Source: Paracoccus sanguinis (GTDB taxonomy: Bacteria > Pseudomonadota > Alphaproteobacteria > Rhodobacterales > Rhodobacteraceae). From it: 64,000 nt of DNA. Position 1 is the stretch's first letter, and each line of letters opens with the position of its first letter. The stretch lies in contig NZ_FNNA01000002.1 in the NCBI RefSeq assembly GCF_900106665.1, forward strand, positions 744,001 through 808,000. Direction: 5' to 3'. This document shows positions 16,375-25,798 of this stretch, piece by piece. The notes below the pieces were generated by a model, which saw only the letters and a program-made list of their open reading frames with translations, made no database searches and had not been told where the DNA came from. The position numbers and the translations under genes were made by a program.

Positions 16375-16678
16375 CGGTTTCCCCCAGCGCGCGCGCCTCT
16401 TGCGCGATGAAATGCTCCATCATGACCCGCCACAGCGCCTCGGCCAGGTCCGGGTCGACGCCCTCGGCCGCGGCGTTGCGGCGGGCGTTGGCGGCGACCT
16501 CCTCGACCCGCGCGCCGATGCGGGCGGGCAGGCCGGCGGCGGCCTTGATCTCGGCCGCGCGGTCGATCAGCCGGGCGCGGCGGCCGAGCAGCGCGGCCAT
16601 CTCGCGGTCGAGCGCGTCGATGGCGGCGCGCAGCGCATCCATGTCGGGCAGCGAGGCGGGATCGGGCCGGTCGGTCAT
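16364..16678 (-). CDS. Chorismate mutase, AroQ class
   Basis: The product is 104 residues, a single all-helical AroQ domain. Characteristic residues are in [22 protein letters not shown] (first helix; Arg and Asp), [11 protein letters not shown] (catalytic Lys), [11 protein letters not shown] and the last helix [13 protein letters not shown]. It converts chorismate to prephenate for phenylalanine and tyrosine synthesis; monofunctional short forms next to folD are common in Rhodobacterales. Translation from 16678 is chosen because upstream codons lose the pattern. Overlaps folD by 11 nt. A secreted form is unlikely, since there is no signal peptide. Confidence 0.88.
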   Translation of the reverse strand: MTDRPDPASLPDMDALRAAIDALDREMAALLGRRARLIDRAAEIKAAAGLPARIGARVEEVAANARRNAAAEGVDPDLAEALWRVMMEHFIAQEARALGETDDR

Positions 16679-16783
16679 GGCGGGGTCATTGCCCCGCGGC
16701 GGGCGGCTGTGCAAGGGGGCGCGGGTGGCGGCTTGACCCCGCCCACCCCCGTGGCGGAGCCTTGCCCTGATGCCGGAGGTCCG

Positions 16784-17011
16784 ATGACACCCTATGCCGA
16801 TCCGCACGGCCCCTCGGGAGTCGCGGCCTACACGCTCGGCCCCGCGCACATCGACGTGCGGTTCAAGAGCGGGGCGGTTTACCGCTATACGGTGCTGTCG
16901 GTGGGTCAGGCCAACTTCGACCACATGGCGCGCCTCGCCCGCGCCGGCGCGGGGCTTTCGACCTTCATCAGCCGGGTGGTCCACGACCGTTACGCGGAGC
17001 GCCTCGCCTGA
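16784..17011 (+). CDS. Small KTSC-domain-like protein
   Basis: The product is 75 residues, starting MTPYADPHGPSGVAAYTLG after a GGAGGT ribosome binding site. The core ACID-like pattern HIDVRFKSGAVYRYTVLS, with hydrophobic-F-K-S-G-x-x-Y-R-Y, matches the KTSC domain, a small beta-rich module of unknown role often found alone or in phage and housekeeping contexts. The usual Ser/Cys signature is not complete, so the assignment is tentative. It is monocistronic and converges with ftsH through the hairpin at 17181-17208. Confidence 0.65.
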   Translation: MTPYADPHGPSGVAAYTLGPAHIDVRFKSGAVYRYTVLSVGQANFDHMARLARAGAGLSTFISRVVHDRYAERLA

Positions 17012-17180
17012 CGCGGTGCGAGGTGGCGAGGGGGCGCGCAGCGCCTCGCCTATGAATCGGGCGTTACCGCATCCCGTGGCGCCAGGCCCCTGACCCACGA
17101 CCGGGCACCGAGTGGCGCACCGCCGGACAGCAACCGGCGCTCAACTTGAATGGGGAGCCCGCCCCCGCGCCACCACAGCA

Positions 17181-17208
17181 AAAAGCCCCGGCGCGAACCG
17201 GGGCTTTT
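17181..17208. terminator. Bidirectional intrinsic terminator after ftsH
   Basis: A perfect 11-bp stem, AAAAGCCCCGG pairing with CCGGGGCTTTT, with a 6-nt loop CGCGAA. It is flanked by A and T runs, so it can act on both strands. It lies 19 nt past the ftsH stop and about 170 nt past the KTSC-like gene. Confidence 0.9.
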
Positions 17209-17226
17209 CTAAACCTCTCACAAAGC

Positions 17227-19119
17227 TCAGGCCGTCGGCACCGGCGCCTGTCCCGCCGGGGGCACCCGCGGGATCGCCGGGACCGAGGGGATCGCCGAGG
17301 GCGGGGTGTCATCGTCGCCGCCCAGCGCCTCACCGCGGATGACCTTGCCGATCTCCTCGCCGGTGAGGGTCTCGTATTCCAGCAGACCCTTGGCCAGCCG
17401 CTCGAACTGCTCTTCCTTCTCGATGAGGATGCGGCGGGCCTCCTGATAGCCCTCCTCGATCAGCTCGCGGACCTCTTCCTCGATCATCTCCTTGGTCTTG
17501 GCCGAGACCGAGAAGCCGCCGGTGTTGCCCGAGTAGCCCTCGTGCGCCTCGGCATAGTCCACCGCGCCGACCTTGTCGGACATCCCCCAGCGCATGACCA
17601 TCGCGCGGGCCAGCGCCGACGCCTGCTGGATGTCGCCGGCCGGGCCGTTCGAGACGCCCTCTTCGCCATACTTGATGATCTCGGCCGCCTTGCCGGCCAT
17701 CGTCATGGTGATCTTCTGCTTGGCCTCGTCCTTGTGATAGTTCAGCCGGTCCATCTCGGGCAGGCTGACCACCATCCCCAGCGCGCCGCCACGCGGGATG
17801 ATCGTGGCCTTGTAGACCGGGTCGCACTTGGGCAGCGACAGCCCGACGATGGCGTGGCCGGCCTCGTGATAGGCGGTCTTTTCCTTCTGCTCGGGCGTCA
17901 GCACCATCGAGCGGCGCTCGACGCCGAGCATCACCTTGTCCTTGGCGTTCTCGAAATCCTCCATCGTGACGAAGCGCCGTCCGATGCGCGCGGCCATCAG
18001 CGCCGCCTCGTTCACGAGGTTCATCAGGTCGGCGCCCGAGAAGCCCGGCGTGCCCCGCGCGATCAGGCGCAGGTCGACGTCCGGCCCCTGCGGCACCTTG
18101 CGGGCGTGGACGTTGAGGATCTTCTCGCGGCCCTTGATGTCGGGGTTCGGCACGTGGATCTGCCGGTCGAAGCGGCCGGGACGCAGCAGCGCCGGGTCGA
18201 GCACGTCCTTGCGGTTCGTGGCGGCGATGATGATGATCCCCTCGTTCGCCTCGAACCCGTCCATCTCGACCAGAAGCTGGTTCAGCGTCTGCTCGCGCTC
18301 GTCGTTGCCGCCGCCGATGCCGACGCCGCGGGCGCGGCCGACCGCGTCGATCTCGTCGATGAAGACGATGCAGGGGGCGGATTTCTTGGCCTGCTCGAAC
18401 ATGTCGCGGACCCGGCTGGCGCCGACGCCCACGAACATCTCGACGAAGTCCGAACCCGAGATGGTGAAGAACGGCACCCCCGCCTCACCCGCGATGGCGC
18501 GGGCGAGCAGGGTCTTACCCGTCCCCGGAGGGCCGACCAGCAGCGCGCCTTTGGGGATCTTGCCGCCGAGGCGCGAGAACTTCTGCGGGTTGCGCAGGAA
18601 CTCGACGATCTCCTCCAGCTCCTCCTTCGCCTCGTCGATGCCGGCCACGTCGTCGAAGGTCACCCGGCCGTGCTTTTCGGTCAGCAGCTTCGCCTTGGAC
18701 TTGCCGAAGCCCATCGCCCCGCCTTTGCCGCCGCCCTGCATCCGGTTCATCATGAAGATCCAGACGCCGATCAGCAGGATGAAGGGCAGCCACACGCCCA
18801 GAAGCGACATGAAGCCGGACTGCTGCTGGCGCTCGACCCGCACGTCCACGTCATTGGCGATCAGCTTGTCGGCGATGTCCTCGCCCATCGGGCGCACGGT
18901 GACGTACTGGCGATTGTCCTTGCCGGTGGCGATCACCTGCTCGCCGTCGATGGTGGCGGCGACCACCTGGTCGTTCTCGACGCGCTTGAGGAACTCGGAA
19001 TAGCTGATCTGGGTGCTGTTCATCTGCGCGCTGCCACCGCCGAAGGCGTTGAACAGGGCCAGGATCATCAGGAACAGGACCACCCAGAAGGCGATGTTGC
19101 GCGCATTGCCCAAGGGCAT
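17227..19119 (-). CDS. ftsH: ATP-dependent zinc metalloprotease FtsH
   Basis: The product is 630 residues. Two transmembrane segments (about 9-27 and 100-122) enclose a periplasmic domain, followed by an AAA+ module with Walker A GPPGTGKT near 193-200, Walker [10 protein letters not shown] and the second region of homology ([20 protein letters not shown] in part), and an M41 protease domain with the zinc motif HEAGH near 420. It degrades membrane and short-lived cytoplasmic proteins. The C-terminal 25 residues are proline-rich and variable. A GGAGG sequence precedes the ATG. It is the last gene of the tilS-ftsH end of the Tol-Pal cluster and ends in the strong hairpin at 17181-17208. Confidence 0.97.
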   Translation of the reverse strand: MPLGNARNIAFWVVLFLMILALFNAFGGGSAQMNSTQISYSEFLKRVENDQVVAATIDGEQVIATGKDNRQYVTVRPMGEDIADKLIANDVDVRVERQQQSGFMSLLGVWLPFILLIGVWIFMMNRMQGGGKGGAMGFGKSKAKLLTEKHGRVTFDDVAGIDEAKEELEEIVEFLRNPQKFSRLGGKIPKGALLVGPPGTGKTLLARAIAGEAGVPFFTISGSDFVEMFVGVGASRVRDMFEQAKKSAPCIVFIDEIDAVGRARGVGIGGGNDEREQTLNQLLVEMDGFEANEGIIIIAATNRKDVLDPALLRPGRFDRQIHVPNPDIKGREKILNVHARKVPQGPDVDLRLIARGTPGFSGADLMNLVNEAALMAARIGRRFVTMEDFENAKDKVMLGVERRSMVLTPEQKEKTAYHEAGHAIVGLSLPKCDPVYKATIIPRGGALGMVVSLPEMDRLNYHKDEAKQKITMTMAGKAAEIIKYGEEGVSNGPAGDIQQASALARAMVMRWGMSDKVGAVDYAEAHEGYSGNTGGFSVSAKTKEMIEEEVRELIEEGYQEARRILIEKEEQFERLAKGLLEYETLTGEEIGKVIRGEALGGDDDTPPSAIPSVPAIPRVPPAGQAPVPTA

Positions 19120-19176
19120 ATCCTCCGCGGGGGGAAAGCAGGTTTCGGCTGAAAATAGGCGCTCGGGCGCGAGGGT

Positions 19177-20460
19177 TCAATGCGCCCGCAGGATGGCGAG
19201 CCAATCGGCGCGCCCGCGCAGCGGTGTGGCGGTCACCCCGGCGCCCGGATCGAGCAGCGGCAGCAGGGTGCGCCCGCCCGCCTCGACGGCCGGGGCCGCG
19301 AGCAACGCGACGCGCGGCAGGCCCGCCCCGCGCCAGTCGCGGGCGGCCAGCGCGGCGGGGGGCGTGGCGGTGACGCGGGCGCCCGGCGGCAGCCCCAGAA
19401 GGCGCCAGCGGTCGTCCCAAATGGCCGAGCCGTCCGCCCCGGCCTCGGCCGCGGGCGCGCGGGCCGCGGCGGCGGGCTCGCGCAGCAGGGCTACCCCGTC
19501 CGCGCGGGGGCGGGCGATGACCCCGGCGAGCGTCGCGGGGGCGCCCGCCGCCAGCGCCGCCAGCAGCCGCGACAGATCGTCGCCCCGGGGGGCATAGTCG
19601 GCCCCGGTGACCCAGCGCAGCCCGGCGGCGATCAGCCGGCGGCGCGTCTCGGCCGGTTGGGCCAGCACCGCGGTCGGCAGCAGCAGCATCCCGCGGTCTG
19701 CCTCTACCCCCGCGGCCACGGTGGCGGCGTGATCGGCGAGCGCCGCCCGCGCCTCGGAAAGCCACGCGGCCGAACGCGCCAGCCCCGGCACCGGCAGGTC
19801 GAGCGCGGCAATCGCCTGCCGCACCCGCACCCGGTCGAAGCCCGGGTCGTCGTTGGTGGGATCGTCGCTCCACCCCAGGCCGCGGGCGGTCAGCCAGTCG
19901 CGCAGCGCCGCCCGCCGGACCCCCAGCATCGGGCGCAGCCACAGCGTCCCGCCCTGTTGCCGCGCGGCGGCCATGCCCGAGAGCCCGTCGAGCCCCGCCC
20001 CGCGCCCGAGCCGCATCACCAGCGTCTCGGCCTGATCGTCCATCGTGTGGCCCAGCGCCACCGCGCCCAGCTCCGCCCCGTCGGCCCAGTCCGCGAGCAG
20101 CCGCAGCCGCGCCGCCCGCGCCGCCGCCATCAGGTTGCCCGCCGGCGCCCGCCCCCCGTGGTCCCAGACGAGCACCCGGTGCGGCACCCCCAGCGCGGCA
20201 CAGGCGCGGGCGACGGCGGCGGCCTCGTCGCCCGAACCGGGGCGCAGGCGGTGGTCGACGGTTGCCACGGCCAGCCGGACGCCACGGGCCTGCGCCCACG
20301 GCGCGGCGATGTGCAGGAGTGCGGTGGAATCGCTGCCGCCCGAGACCGCCAGCCCCAGCGCGGGCAGCGCCCCAGCGAGGCGGTCGAGCTCGGCGCGGAC
20401 GGCCTCCTCCGGGTCGGCGGGCCCGAGCGGGTCCGTCCCCCCCGCGGGGTCAGCCGCCAT
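19177..20460 (-). CDS. tilS: tRNA(Ile)-lysidine synthetase TilS
   Basis: The product is 427 residues from the ATG at 20460. The N-type ATP pyrophosphatase signature SGGSDST is at about 40-46, followed by VATVDHRLRPGSGDEAA and GHTMDDQAET, all typical for TilS. It modifies C34 of the CAU-anticodon isoleucine tRNA to lysidine so that it reads AUA. The start overlaps the end of cpoB by 11 nt; an in-frame ATG 51 nt further upstream is less likely because it would extend the overlap. Linkage tolB-pal-cpoB-tilS-ftsH is standard for the order. Confidence 0.93.
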   Translation of the reverse strand: MAADPAGGTDPLGPADPEEAVRAELDRLAGALPALGLAVSGGSDSTALLHIAAPWAQARGVRLAVATVDHRLRPGSGDEAAAVARACAALGVPHRVLVWDHGGRAPAGNLMAAARAARLRLLADWADGAELGAVALGHTMDDQAETLVMRLGRGAGLDGLSGMAAARQQGGTLWLRPMLGVRRAALRDWLTARGLGWSDDPTNDDPGFDRVRVRQAIAALDLPVPGLARSAAWLSEARAALADHAATVAAGVEADRGMLLLPTAVLAQPAETRRRLIAAGLRWVTGADYAPRGDDLSRLLAALAAGAPATLAGVIARPRADGVALLREPAAAARAPAAEAGADGSAIWDDRWRLLGLPPGARVTATPPAALAARDWRGAGLPRVALLAAPAVEAGGRTLLPLLDPGAGVTATPLRGRADWLAILRAH

Positions 20461-21517
20461 CGGCGAGGTCGGCTGCAGCCTCGGGGTCGGCGCTGGCCTC
20501 GGGGTCGGCACCGGGATCGGCGGCGGGGTCTGCGGCGGGTTCTGCGTCGGCGCCCGGGGGCACCGCGGCAGGCTCGCCCTGCATCGCCGCGGCGCAGTTG
20601 GCGGCGGTGCTGCGGCGCTCGGCCTCGTCGGCCTGCGGGGTGCCGGCGAAGCGGGTGGTCAGCTCGGTCAGATAGACGCAGCCGGCGCTCGGCGCCTTGC
20701 CGACGGCCGCCACGCGGGACAGGCCTAGCAGCGCGTCGGCCGCGCGCGGCCCGGTCGGCGCGGCGGCGAAGGCCGACAGCCACGCGGCCGTCGCCCCCTT
20801 GGCGTCGCCCGCGCTGTCGAGCGCCGCGCCGCGCAGGAACTGCGCCTCGGCGGCGGCGGGGCTGTCGGCATGGGTGCGGGCGAAGGCGGCGAAAAGCTCG
20901 GCGGCGCGGGGGAAATCCCCCTGCTGCATCGCCGCGCTCGCGGCCTCGAAGCTGCGCCGTTCCGCGGCCGTCAGCGGCACGGCGGCAGAGGGCGTGACCG
21001 GATCGGCCCCGGCGGGGTGCCCCGTCGCGGGCCCGGGCGCGGCCACGGGGCCGCCCACGACCCCGCCCACGACTCCGCCCGTCCCCGCCGACTGGTCGCC
21101 CAGCGTCGGCGTGGTCAGCGCGCCGAGGTCGCAGCCGTCCTCCATCTCGCAGAGGCGGAATTCGATGTCGCCGATCCGGTTGGTGCCGTCGCGCACCACC
21201 TGGTCGATGCGCTTGCGCAGCCGCTCGGCCTCGCCGGTGAGGCGGGCGAGGTCACGCTCCATCGCGTTCATCCGGTCGATGGCGCTGTCGCCGCCCGCGG
21301 CCTGAAAGCCGGCCGCGCCCGAGGCGTTCAGCTCGGCCCTGAGCGCCTTCAGCTCGGCGGCCAGCGCCTTGAGGTCGGCGCGAAGGTCGGCGAGCGTCCG
21401 CCCGTCAGCCGCCGGAGCCGCGGTTGCGGGCGCAGGCGTTGCGGGGACCGCCGTCTGCGCCGCCGCAGGCCACGCGAGTGCCGACAGCACCGCGGACAGG
21501 ACCAGCGCGCGGCGCAT
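20450..21517 (-). CDS. cpoB: Tol-Pal system coordinator CpoB (YbgF)
   Basis: The product is 355 residues. A signal peptide (MRRALVLSAVLSALAWPAAAQ, cleavage near 21) is followed by a coiled-coil trimerisation region (about 45-130, TLADLRADLKALAAELKALR in part), a Pro/Gly/Ala-rich linker, and TPR repeats in the last 130 residues (AMQQGDFPRAAELFAAF and FLRGAALDSAGDAKGA). In characterised bacteria this periplasmic protein links Tol-Pal to peptidoglycan synthesis during constriction. Its start overlaps the pal stop (ATGA). The insert between coiled coil and TPR is longer than in enterobacteria. Confidence 0.9.
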   Translation of the reverse strand: MRRALVLSAVLSALAWPAAAQTAVPATPAPATAAPAADGRTLADLRADLKALAAELKALRAELNASGAAGFQAAGGDSAIDRMNAMERDLARLTGEAERLRKRIDQVVRDGTNRIGDIEFRLCEMEDGCDLGALTTPTLGDQSAGTGGVVGGVVGGPVAAPGPATGHPAGADPVTPSAAVPLTAAERRSFEAASAAMQQGDFPRAAELFAAFARTHADSPAAAEAQFLRGAALDSAGDAKGATAAWLSAFAAAPTGPRAADALLGLSRVAAVGKAPSAGCVYLTELTTRFAGTPQADEAERRSTAANCAAAMQGEPAAVPPGADAEPAADPAADPGADPEASADPEAAADLADGG

Positions 21518-22050
21518 CAGACGCCGGCGCCGGGCGAGACGATGGTGACGGCGCGGCGGTTCTTGACCTGGCATTCGGGGGTCGAGCAGACCTCGACCGG
21601 CCGTTCCTTGCCGTAGGAGCTGGTGCGGATGCGCCCGGCCTCGACCCCTTGCGAGACGAGGTATTCCTGCACCGCCCCGGCCCGGCGGGCGCCGAGCGCG
21701 AGGTTGTATTCGCGGGTGCCCTTCTCGTCCGAATGCCCCTCGACCACGGTCGAGAAGCTGCCGTTCTGCTTGAGCCACGCGGCCTGCCGCACCAGCGTCG
21801 CGCGGGCGGTGCCGTCAAGCGTGGCGTCGTTCTCGGGGAACATCACCGTGTCGCCGGCGGTGCGGATGAAATCCGCCGCGGTCGCGGTGCCGGGCAGGTT
21901 GCCGCCCCGCACCTCGCCGGTGTAGCGGGCGGGGCCGCCGGCGGTGCCGGCGTAGGGGTCGGCGACGACCACCGGCGCGGGCGGCTGGGCGCAGGCCCCG
22001 AGCAATGCCAGCGCCGCGGCCGCAGCCCCGATCCGAAACCCGTTCATCAT
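21517..22050 (-). CDS. pal: Peptidoglycan-associated lipoprotein Pal
   Basis: The product is 177 residues. The N-terminus has tandem Met codons (22050 and 22047; either may be used), a hydrophobic stretch and a lipobox ending in Cys20 (ALLGAC). The OmpA-C/peptidoglycan-binding domain covers about 65-170, with DTVMFPENDATLDGTAR, VEGHSDEKGTREYNLALGARRA split by NxxLGxxRA-type residues, and VKNRRAVTIV. It anchors the outer membrane to peptidoglycan and binds TolB. It lies 50 nt after tolB and overlaps cpoB by 1 nt. Confidence 0.95.
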   Translation of the reverse strand: MMNGFRIGAAAAALALLGACAQPPAPVVVADPYAGTAGGPARYTGEVRGGNLPGTATAADFIRTAGDTVMFPENDATLDGTARATLVRQAAWLKQNGSFSTVVEGHSDEKGTREYNLALGARRAGAVQEYLVSQGVEAGRIRTSSYGKERPVEVCSTPECQVKNRRAVTIVSPGAGV

Positions 22051-22100
22051 CTCACCCACGCCCCTCTGCGGTCGCCGCGGCCCGTCGCCCGACCGATTGT

Positions 22101-23489
22101 TCATGGCAGCAGCGGCCCCCAGTCGGGGTCCGACGCCGCGCCTTCGATATCCAGCGGGCGCATGTTGCGCCCCGTCACGTCCACGGAATGCAGCCTCGAC
22201 ACCCCGTCCCCGCCCGGAGTCTGCCGCGTGAACATCACCACGCGGCCATTGGGGGCCCAAGTCGGGCCCTCGTCAAGGAACGATTCAGTCAGCATTTTCT
22301 CTTCCGTGCCATCCGGGCGCATCACCCCGATGTGGAAATTGTCGCCGTTCTGGTTGGTAAAGGCGATGAGATCGCCCTTGGGCGACCACGCAGGCGTGCC
22401 ATAGCTGCCCTCGCCAAAGCTGATCCGCTGCGGCTCGCCCGACCCGTCGGCGGGCATGACATAGATCTGCTGGGCGCCCGACTGGTCGCTTTCGAAGACG
22501 ATCTGGCGGCCGTCCGGGCTGAAGCTCGGCGAGGTCTCGATCGCCTGCGTCTCGACCATCGGCCGCTCGGCGCCGGTCGCCACGTCCATCTGCCACAGGT
22601 CAGTGTTGCCGCCCTTCTCGCGCGAATAGACGATCCAGCGCCCGTCGGGCGAGAAGGCCGGGGCAAAGCTCATCGTCCCCGCCTCCATCTTCAGCGGCCG
22701 GGACTGGACGGTGGCCACGTCCATCAGCATGATCTGCGGCATCCCGCTGGAAAAGCTGGTGTAGAGCAGCCGCTCGCCATCCGGCGAGAAGCGGGGCGAG
22801 ACGACCAGATCGGCGTCGTCGGTCACCCAGATCGGGTTGGCGCCGTCGTAATCCATGATCCCAATGCGCTTGAGGCGCGCGTCCTTGGGCCCGGTCTCGG
22901 ACACGAAGGCCACGCGGCTGTCGAAATAGGCGGTCTCGCCGGTGATCCGCGCATAGATCTGGTCGGCGACCTTGTGGGCCACGCGCCGCCAGCCCGCGCG
23001 GGGGGCGTCGAACTGCAACCCGTCGCCGAGCGGCTGGCCCGAGAACACGTCGTAGAGCTTGAACTTCACCGTCACGTTGTCGCCGTCGAGCGCCACCGCC
23101 CCGGTCACCAGCGCCTCGGCGTTGACCGCGCGCCAGTCGGGATAGGCCACCGGCGCCTCGAACCCCTCGGGGCGGGCCACCTGCGCGTCCTCGGGGATCT
23201 CGCGGAAGAGGTCGGTGCCGGTCAGGTCGGCCGTCACCACCCGCTGGATGTCGGCGGCGAGCGTCCCCGCCCCGCCCTCGTCGAAGAACGGCACCACGGC
23301 GATCGGCATCGGCTCGACCTGGCCGCCGGTGATCTCGATCCTGAGCGGGCCCTGGTCCTCGTCGGCAGCGAGCCCCGCGGCGGGCACCGCATCCTGCGCC
23401 AGCGCGGGGGTGAGCGGCGGCAGCGCCATGAGCGCGGCGAGGGCCACGGACAGGACGGGCAGGCGCGGGGTCATCTGGGCGAGGGTCAT
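22101..23489 (-). CDS. tolB: Tol-Pal system periplasmic protein TolB
   Basis: The product is 462 residues from ATG 23489, which has AGGAG 9 nt upstream; an internal ATG at 23474 is an alternative. A signal peptide ends near ALAQDA (about 33), then a TolB N-terminal domain (IAVVPFFDEGG) and six WD40-like beta-propeller blades with repeated SPDG(R/E) motifs (FSPDGERLLY, FSPDGRWIVYS, FSPDGRQIVFESD). It binds Pal and links TolA to the outer membrane. It lies 70 nt after tolA. Confidence 0.95.
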   Translation of the reverse strand: MTLAQMTPRLPVLSVALAALMALPPLTPALAQDAVPAAGLAADEDQGPLRIEITGGQVEPMPIAVVPFFDEGGAGTLAADIQRVVTADLTGTDLFREIPEDAQVARPEGFEAPVAYPDWRAVNAEALVTGAVALDGDNVTVKFKLYDVFSGQPLGDGLQFDAPRAGWRRVAHKVADQIYARITGETAYFDSRVAFVSETGPKDARLKRIGIMDYDGANPIWVTDDADLVVSPRFSPDGERLLYTSFSSGMPQIMLMDVATVQSRPLKMEAGTMSFAPAFSPDGRWIVYSREKGGNTDLWQMDVATGAERPMVETQAIETSPSFSPDGRQIVFESDQSGAQQIYVMPADGSGEPQRISFGEGSYGTPAWSPKGDLIAFTNQNGDNFHIGVMRPDGTEEKMLTESFLDEGPTWAPNGRVVMFTRQTPGGDGVSRLHSVDVTGRNMRPLDIEGAASDPDWGPLLP

Positions 23490-23559
23490 GATGCGCGTCT
23501 CCTTAATCTCGTTTGCGGCCCGGCGCCATGCGGGGCGGGCTGTGCTTTCGGCCATGCGG

Positions 23560-25197
23560 TCAGCGGATCCGCGCCCCGCCCTGGGGGCGGAACTCGATGA
23601 TGATCTCGCGCCAGCGGGTGTATTTCTCGGCCGGCAGGCGATAGCCGTCCTGCTGCAGCGCGCAGCGCAGGATCGCCCGGCGCGCCGCCTCGAACGCCTG
23701 CGCGGCGGCCGCGTCCGAGCCGCCCTCGGCGCCGACCAGCCGCACCGTCTCGGCATCGGGCATCCCGGCGGGCGTCATCTCGAAGGCGACCGTCACCGCC
23801 GTCCGCTGCGCGTCGCGCGACAGCGAGCCGATGTTCCAGCAGGCCTCGATCTGCATCCTGAGCCCGTCCTTTTCCCCGCGCGAGAGGGGCGGGCCGGCGC
23901 TCGCCCGCCCGCCGCCGCCATCCGAGCCGGCGCCGGGCGGGGTCGGGCCCAGCGCCTCCTCGAGCGCCTGGGTGAGGGCGTCGGGCTCGTCCGGGGCGAT
24001 GCGGGGGGCCTCGGCCTCCTCGCGGGCCTGCGCCTCGGCGCGGGCGCGCTCGGCCTCGGCCGCCTGCGCGAGCGCGGCGGCGGCCGCGGCGGCGGCGGCC
24101 TCCTCCTCGGCGCGGCGGCGCTCTTGCTCGGCGCGACGCTGTTCTTCGGCCTCGGCGGCGCGGCGGGCCTCTTCGGCGGCGCGGGCCTCGGCCTGGCGCT
24201 CGGCTTCGGCCTGGCGCTCGGCTTCCTGCCGTTCGGCCTCGGCCTGGCGCTCGGCTTCCGCCTGCCGTTCCGCGTCCAGCGCGGCCTGGCGCTCGGCTTC
24301 CTCGCGGGCGCGGGCCTCGGCCTCGGCGCGCTCGGCCGCCTCGGCCTCGGCGGCGGCGGCCGCGGCGGCGCGTTCGGCCTCGGCGCGGGCGGCGGCCTCG
24401 GCGGCAAGGCGCTGCGCCTCGGCCTGGGCGGCGGCCTCGGCCGCGGCCTTTGCGGCTTCCCGCTCCGCCGCCTGCGCGGCAGCCTGCCTTGCGGCGGCCT
24501 CGGCCGCTGCCTGCTCGGCCGCCGCCTGCCGCGCCGCTTCAGCGGCGGCCTCGGCCGCGGCGCGCTCGGCCAGACGCTGCCGCGCCGCGGCCACGTCGAA
24601 GGGGGCGCGCGAGCTGGTCAGCGCCGGGGGCGGCGGCGGCACGTCGGGGATGTCGGGCGCGCTCGGCGGCGGCTGCTCGAGCGTCGGGGCGGCGCCGGTC
24701 GGGCGCGGCTGCGCCAGCCCCGCGACCACGGCGCCCAAGGGCGAGGCCTCGGTCTCGGTCGAGGGCTGCTGCGGCGAGGGCGCCACCGTCGCCACCGCGA
24801 CCGGCGTCTGCGGCACCTGCAGGTCCGAGAGATTCGGCGCCGCCTCGCCCGACACCTCGGGCGCGGGCAGCGCGGTCGGATCAGCGTTCGGCGCGGGCGG
24901 TGACATGGCGACCGGGCCGCCGGCCACGACCTCGGCCGAGGGCGGGCGCGGCTGGGCGGGGGTGGCGCTGGCGGTGTCGCCCACCGGGCCCGCGCCGCGG
25001 CTGGCCGCGGCCATCGCCTCGAACTCGACCGAGCTCATCGTCTCGACCGGGGCCATGCGGATCGCCGGGGCCTGCGGGGCGCGGAACAGCGCGCCCCCCA
25101 GCGCCACCGAGGCGATCAGCCCGGCGTGCGCGACGCCCGAGATCCAGGCGCCGATCCGGCGCTCGCGCGCCTCGGTCGGGGGGAAGGGATCAGCCAT
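23560..25197 (-). CDS. tolA: Tol-Pal energy-transducing protein TolA
   Basis: The product is 545 residues, larger than enterobacterial TolA. One transmembrane helix near 15-38 (GVAHAGLIASVALGGALF) anchors it in the inner membrane. A Pro/Ala-rich region follows, then a long Ala/Glu/Arg-rich helical domain (about 200-430, built of repeated AERQAEAE-type units), and a C-terminal TonB-like domain (last 100 residues, WREIIIEFRP). It spans the periplasm and couples the TolQR motor to TolB/Pal. The repeats make this stretch of DNA strongly biased in both frames. The start overlaps the tolR stop region by 8 nt. Confidence 0.92.
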   Translation of the reverse strand: MADPFPPTEARERRIGAWISGVAHAGLIASVALGGALFRAPQAPAIRMAPVETMSSVEFEAMAAASRGAGPVGDTASATPAQPRPPSAEVVAGGPVAMSPPAPNADPTALPAPEVSGEAAPNLSDLQVPQTPVAVATVAPSPQQPSTETEASPLGAVVAGLAQPRPTGAAPTLEQPPPSAPDIPDVPPPPPALTSSRAPFDVAAARQRLAERAAAEAAAEAARQAAAEQAAAEAAARQAAAQAAEREAAKAAAEAAAQAEAQRLAAEAAARAEAERAAAAAAAEAEAAERAEAEARAREEAERQAALDAERQAEAERQAEAERQEAERQAEAERQAEARAAEEARRAAEAEEQRRAEQERRRAEEEAAAAAAAAALAQAAEAERARAEAQAREEAEAPRIAPDEPDALTQALEEALGPTPPGAGSDGGGGRASAGPPLSRGEKDGLRMQIEACWNIGSLSRDAQRTAVTVAFEMTPAGMPDAETVRLVGAEGGSDAAAAQAFEAARRAILRCALQQDGYRLPAEKYTRWREIIIEFRPQGGARIR

Positions 25198-25798
25198 TCC
25201 CCGGGGCGCCCGGCTGGGGCTGGACGGCGGGAGGCGTGGCGGAAGGGGCGGCGGGCTGGGCTGCGGGCTGGGCGGCAGGGACGGCTGCGGGCTGGACGGC
25301 CCCCGGCGCACCGGCGTCCATCGTCGGCCCGCCCGCATCCGTCACCAGCACGATGTCGTGGTAGCCGGCGGCGTTCAGCGCCCCCATCACCTGCATCACC
25401 CGCGCGTAAGCCACCGCCCCGTCCGCGCGCAGATAGATCCGTGGCGAGGCGCGCTCGGCCGCCACCGCGCGCAGGCGGGTGACGAACTCGTCCTCGGGAA
25501 CCGTCGTGGTCATCAGCACCAGCGGGCCATCGGCGGGGATCGAGACGGTCAGCGGCTCTTCCGGCTCGGCCCGCACCGCCTCGGCGGCGGTCTGCGGCAG
25601 TTGCAGCGGCACGCCCACAGTCAGAAGCGGCGCGGCGACCATGAAGATGATCAGCAGCACCAGCATCACGTCCACGAAGGGGGTGACGTTGATCTCGGCC
25701 ATCGGCGCGCTGCGGCGCCGCCCGCGGCGGCCCGATTGCGCGGCGCCGGCAAGGGCCGTCTTGCGGCTTCCCTTGCCGGGCAGGGGTCCGGCGCCCAT
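25190..25798 (-). CDS. tolR: Tol-Pal proton-channel subunit TolR
   Basis: The product is 202 residues. The ExbD/TolR core has a transmembrane helix with the proton-relevant Asp in MAEINVTPFVDVMLVLLIIFM (cited in part: NVTPFVDVMLVLLI, about 36-50) and a periplasmic domain to about 155. An unusual C-terminal tail of about 40 residues consists almost only of Pro, Ala, Gln and Gly. TolQ/TolR use the proton gradient to energise TolA. The start overlaps the tolQ stop by 1 nt. Confidence 0.93.
   Translation of the reverse strand: MGAGPLPGKGSRKTALAGAAQSGRRGRRRSAPMAEINVTPFVDVMLVLLIIFMVAAPLLTVGVPLQLPQTAAEAVRAEPEEPLTVSIPADGPLVLMTTTVPEDEFVTRLRAVAAERASPRIYLRADGAVAYARVMQVMGALNAAGYHDIVLVTDAGGPTMDAGAPGAVQPAAVPAAQPAAQPAAPSATPPAVQPQPGAPGNG

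Noticed and set aside
23990-24600. Repetitive GCCTCGGCC-type sequence as an intergenic repeat
   Set aside because: It is the Ala/Glu/Arg helical domain of TolA, where repeated codons create the pattern.
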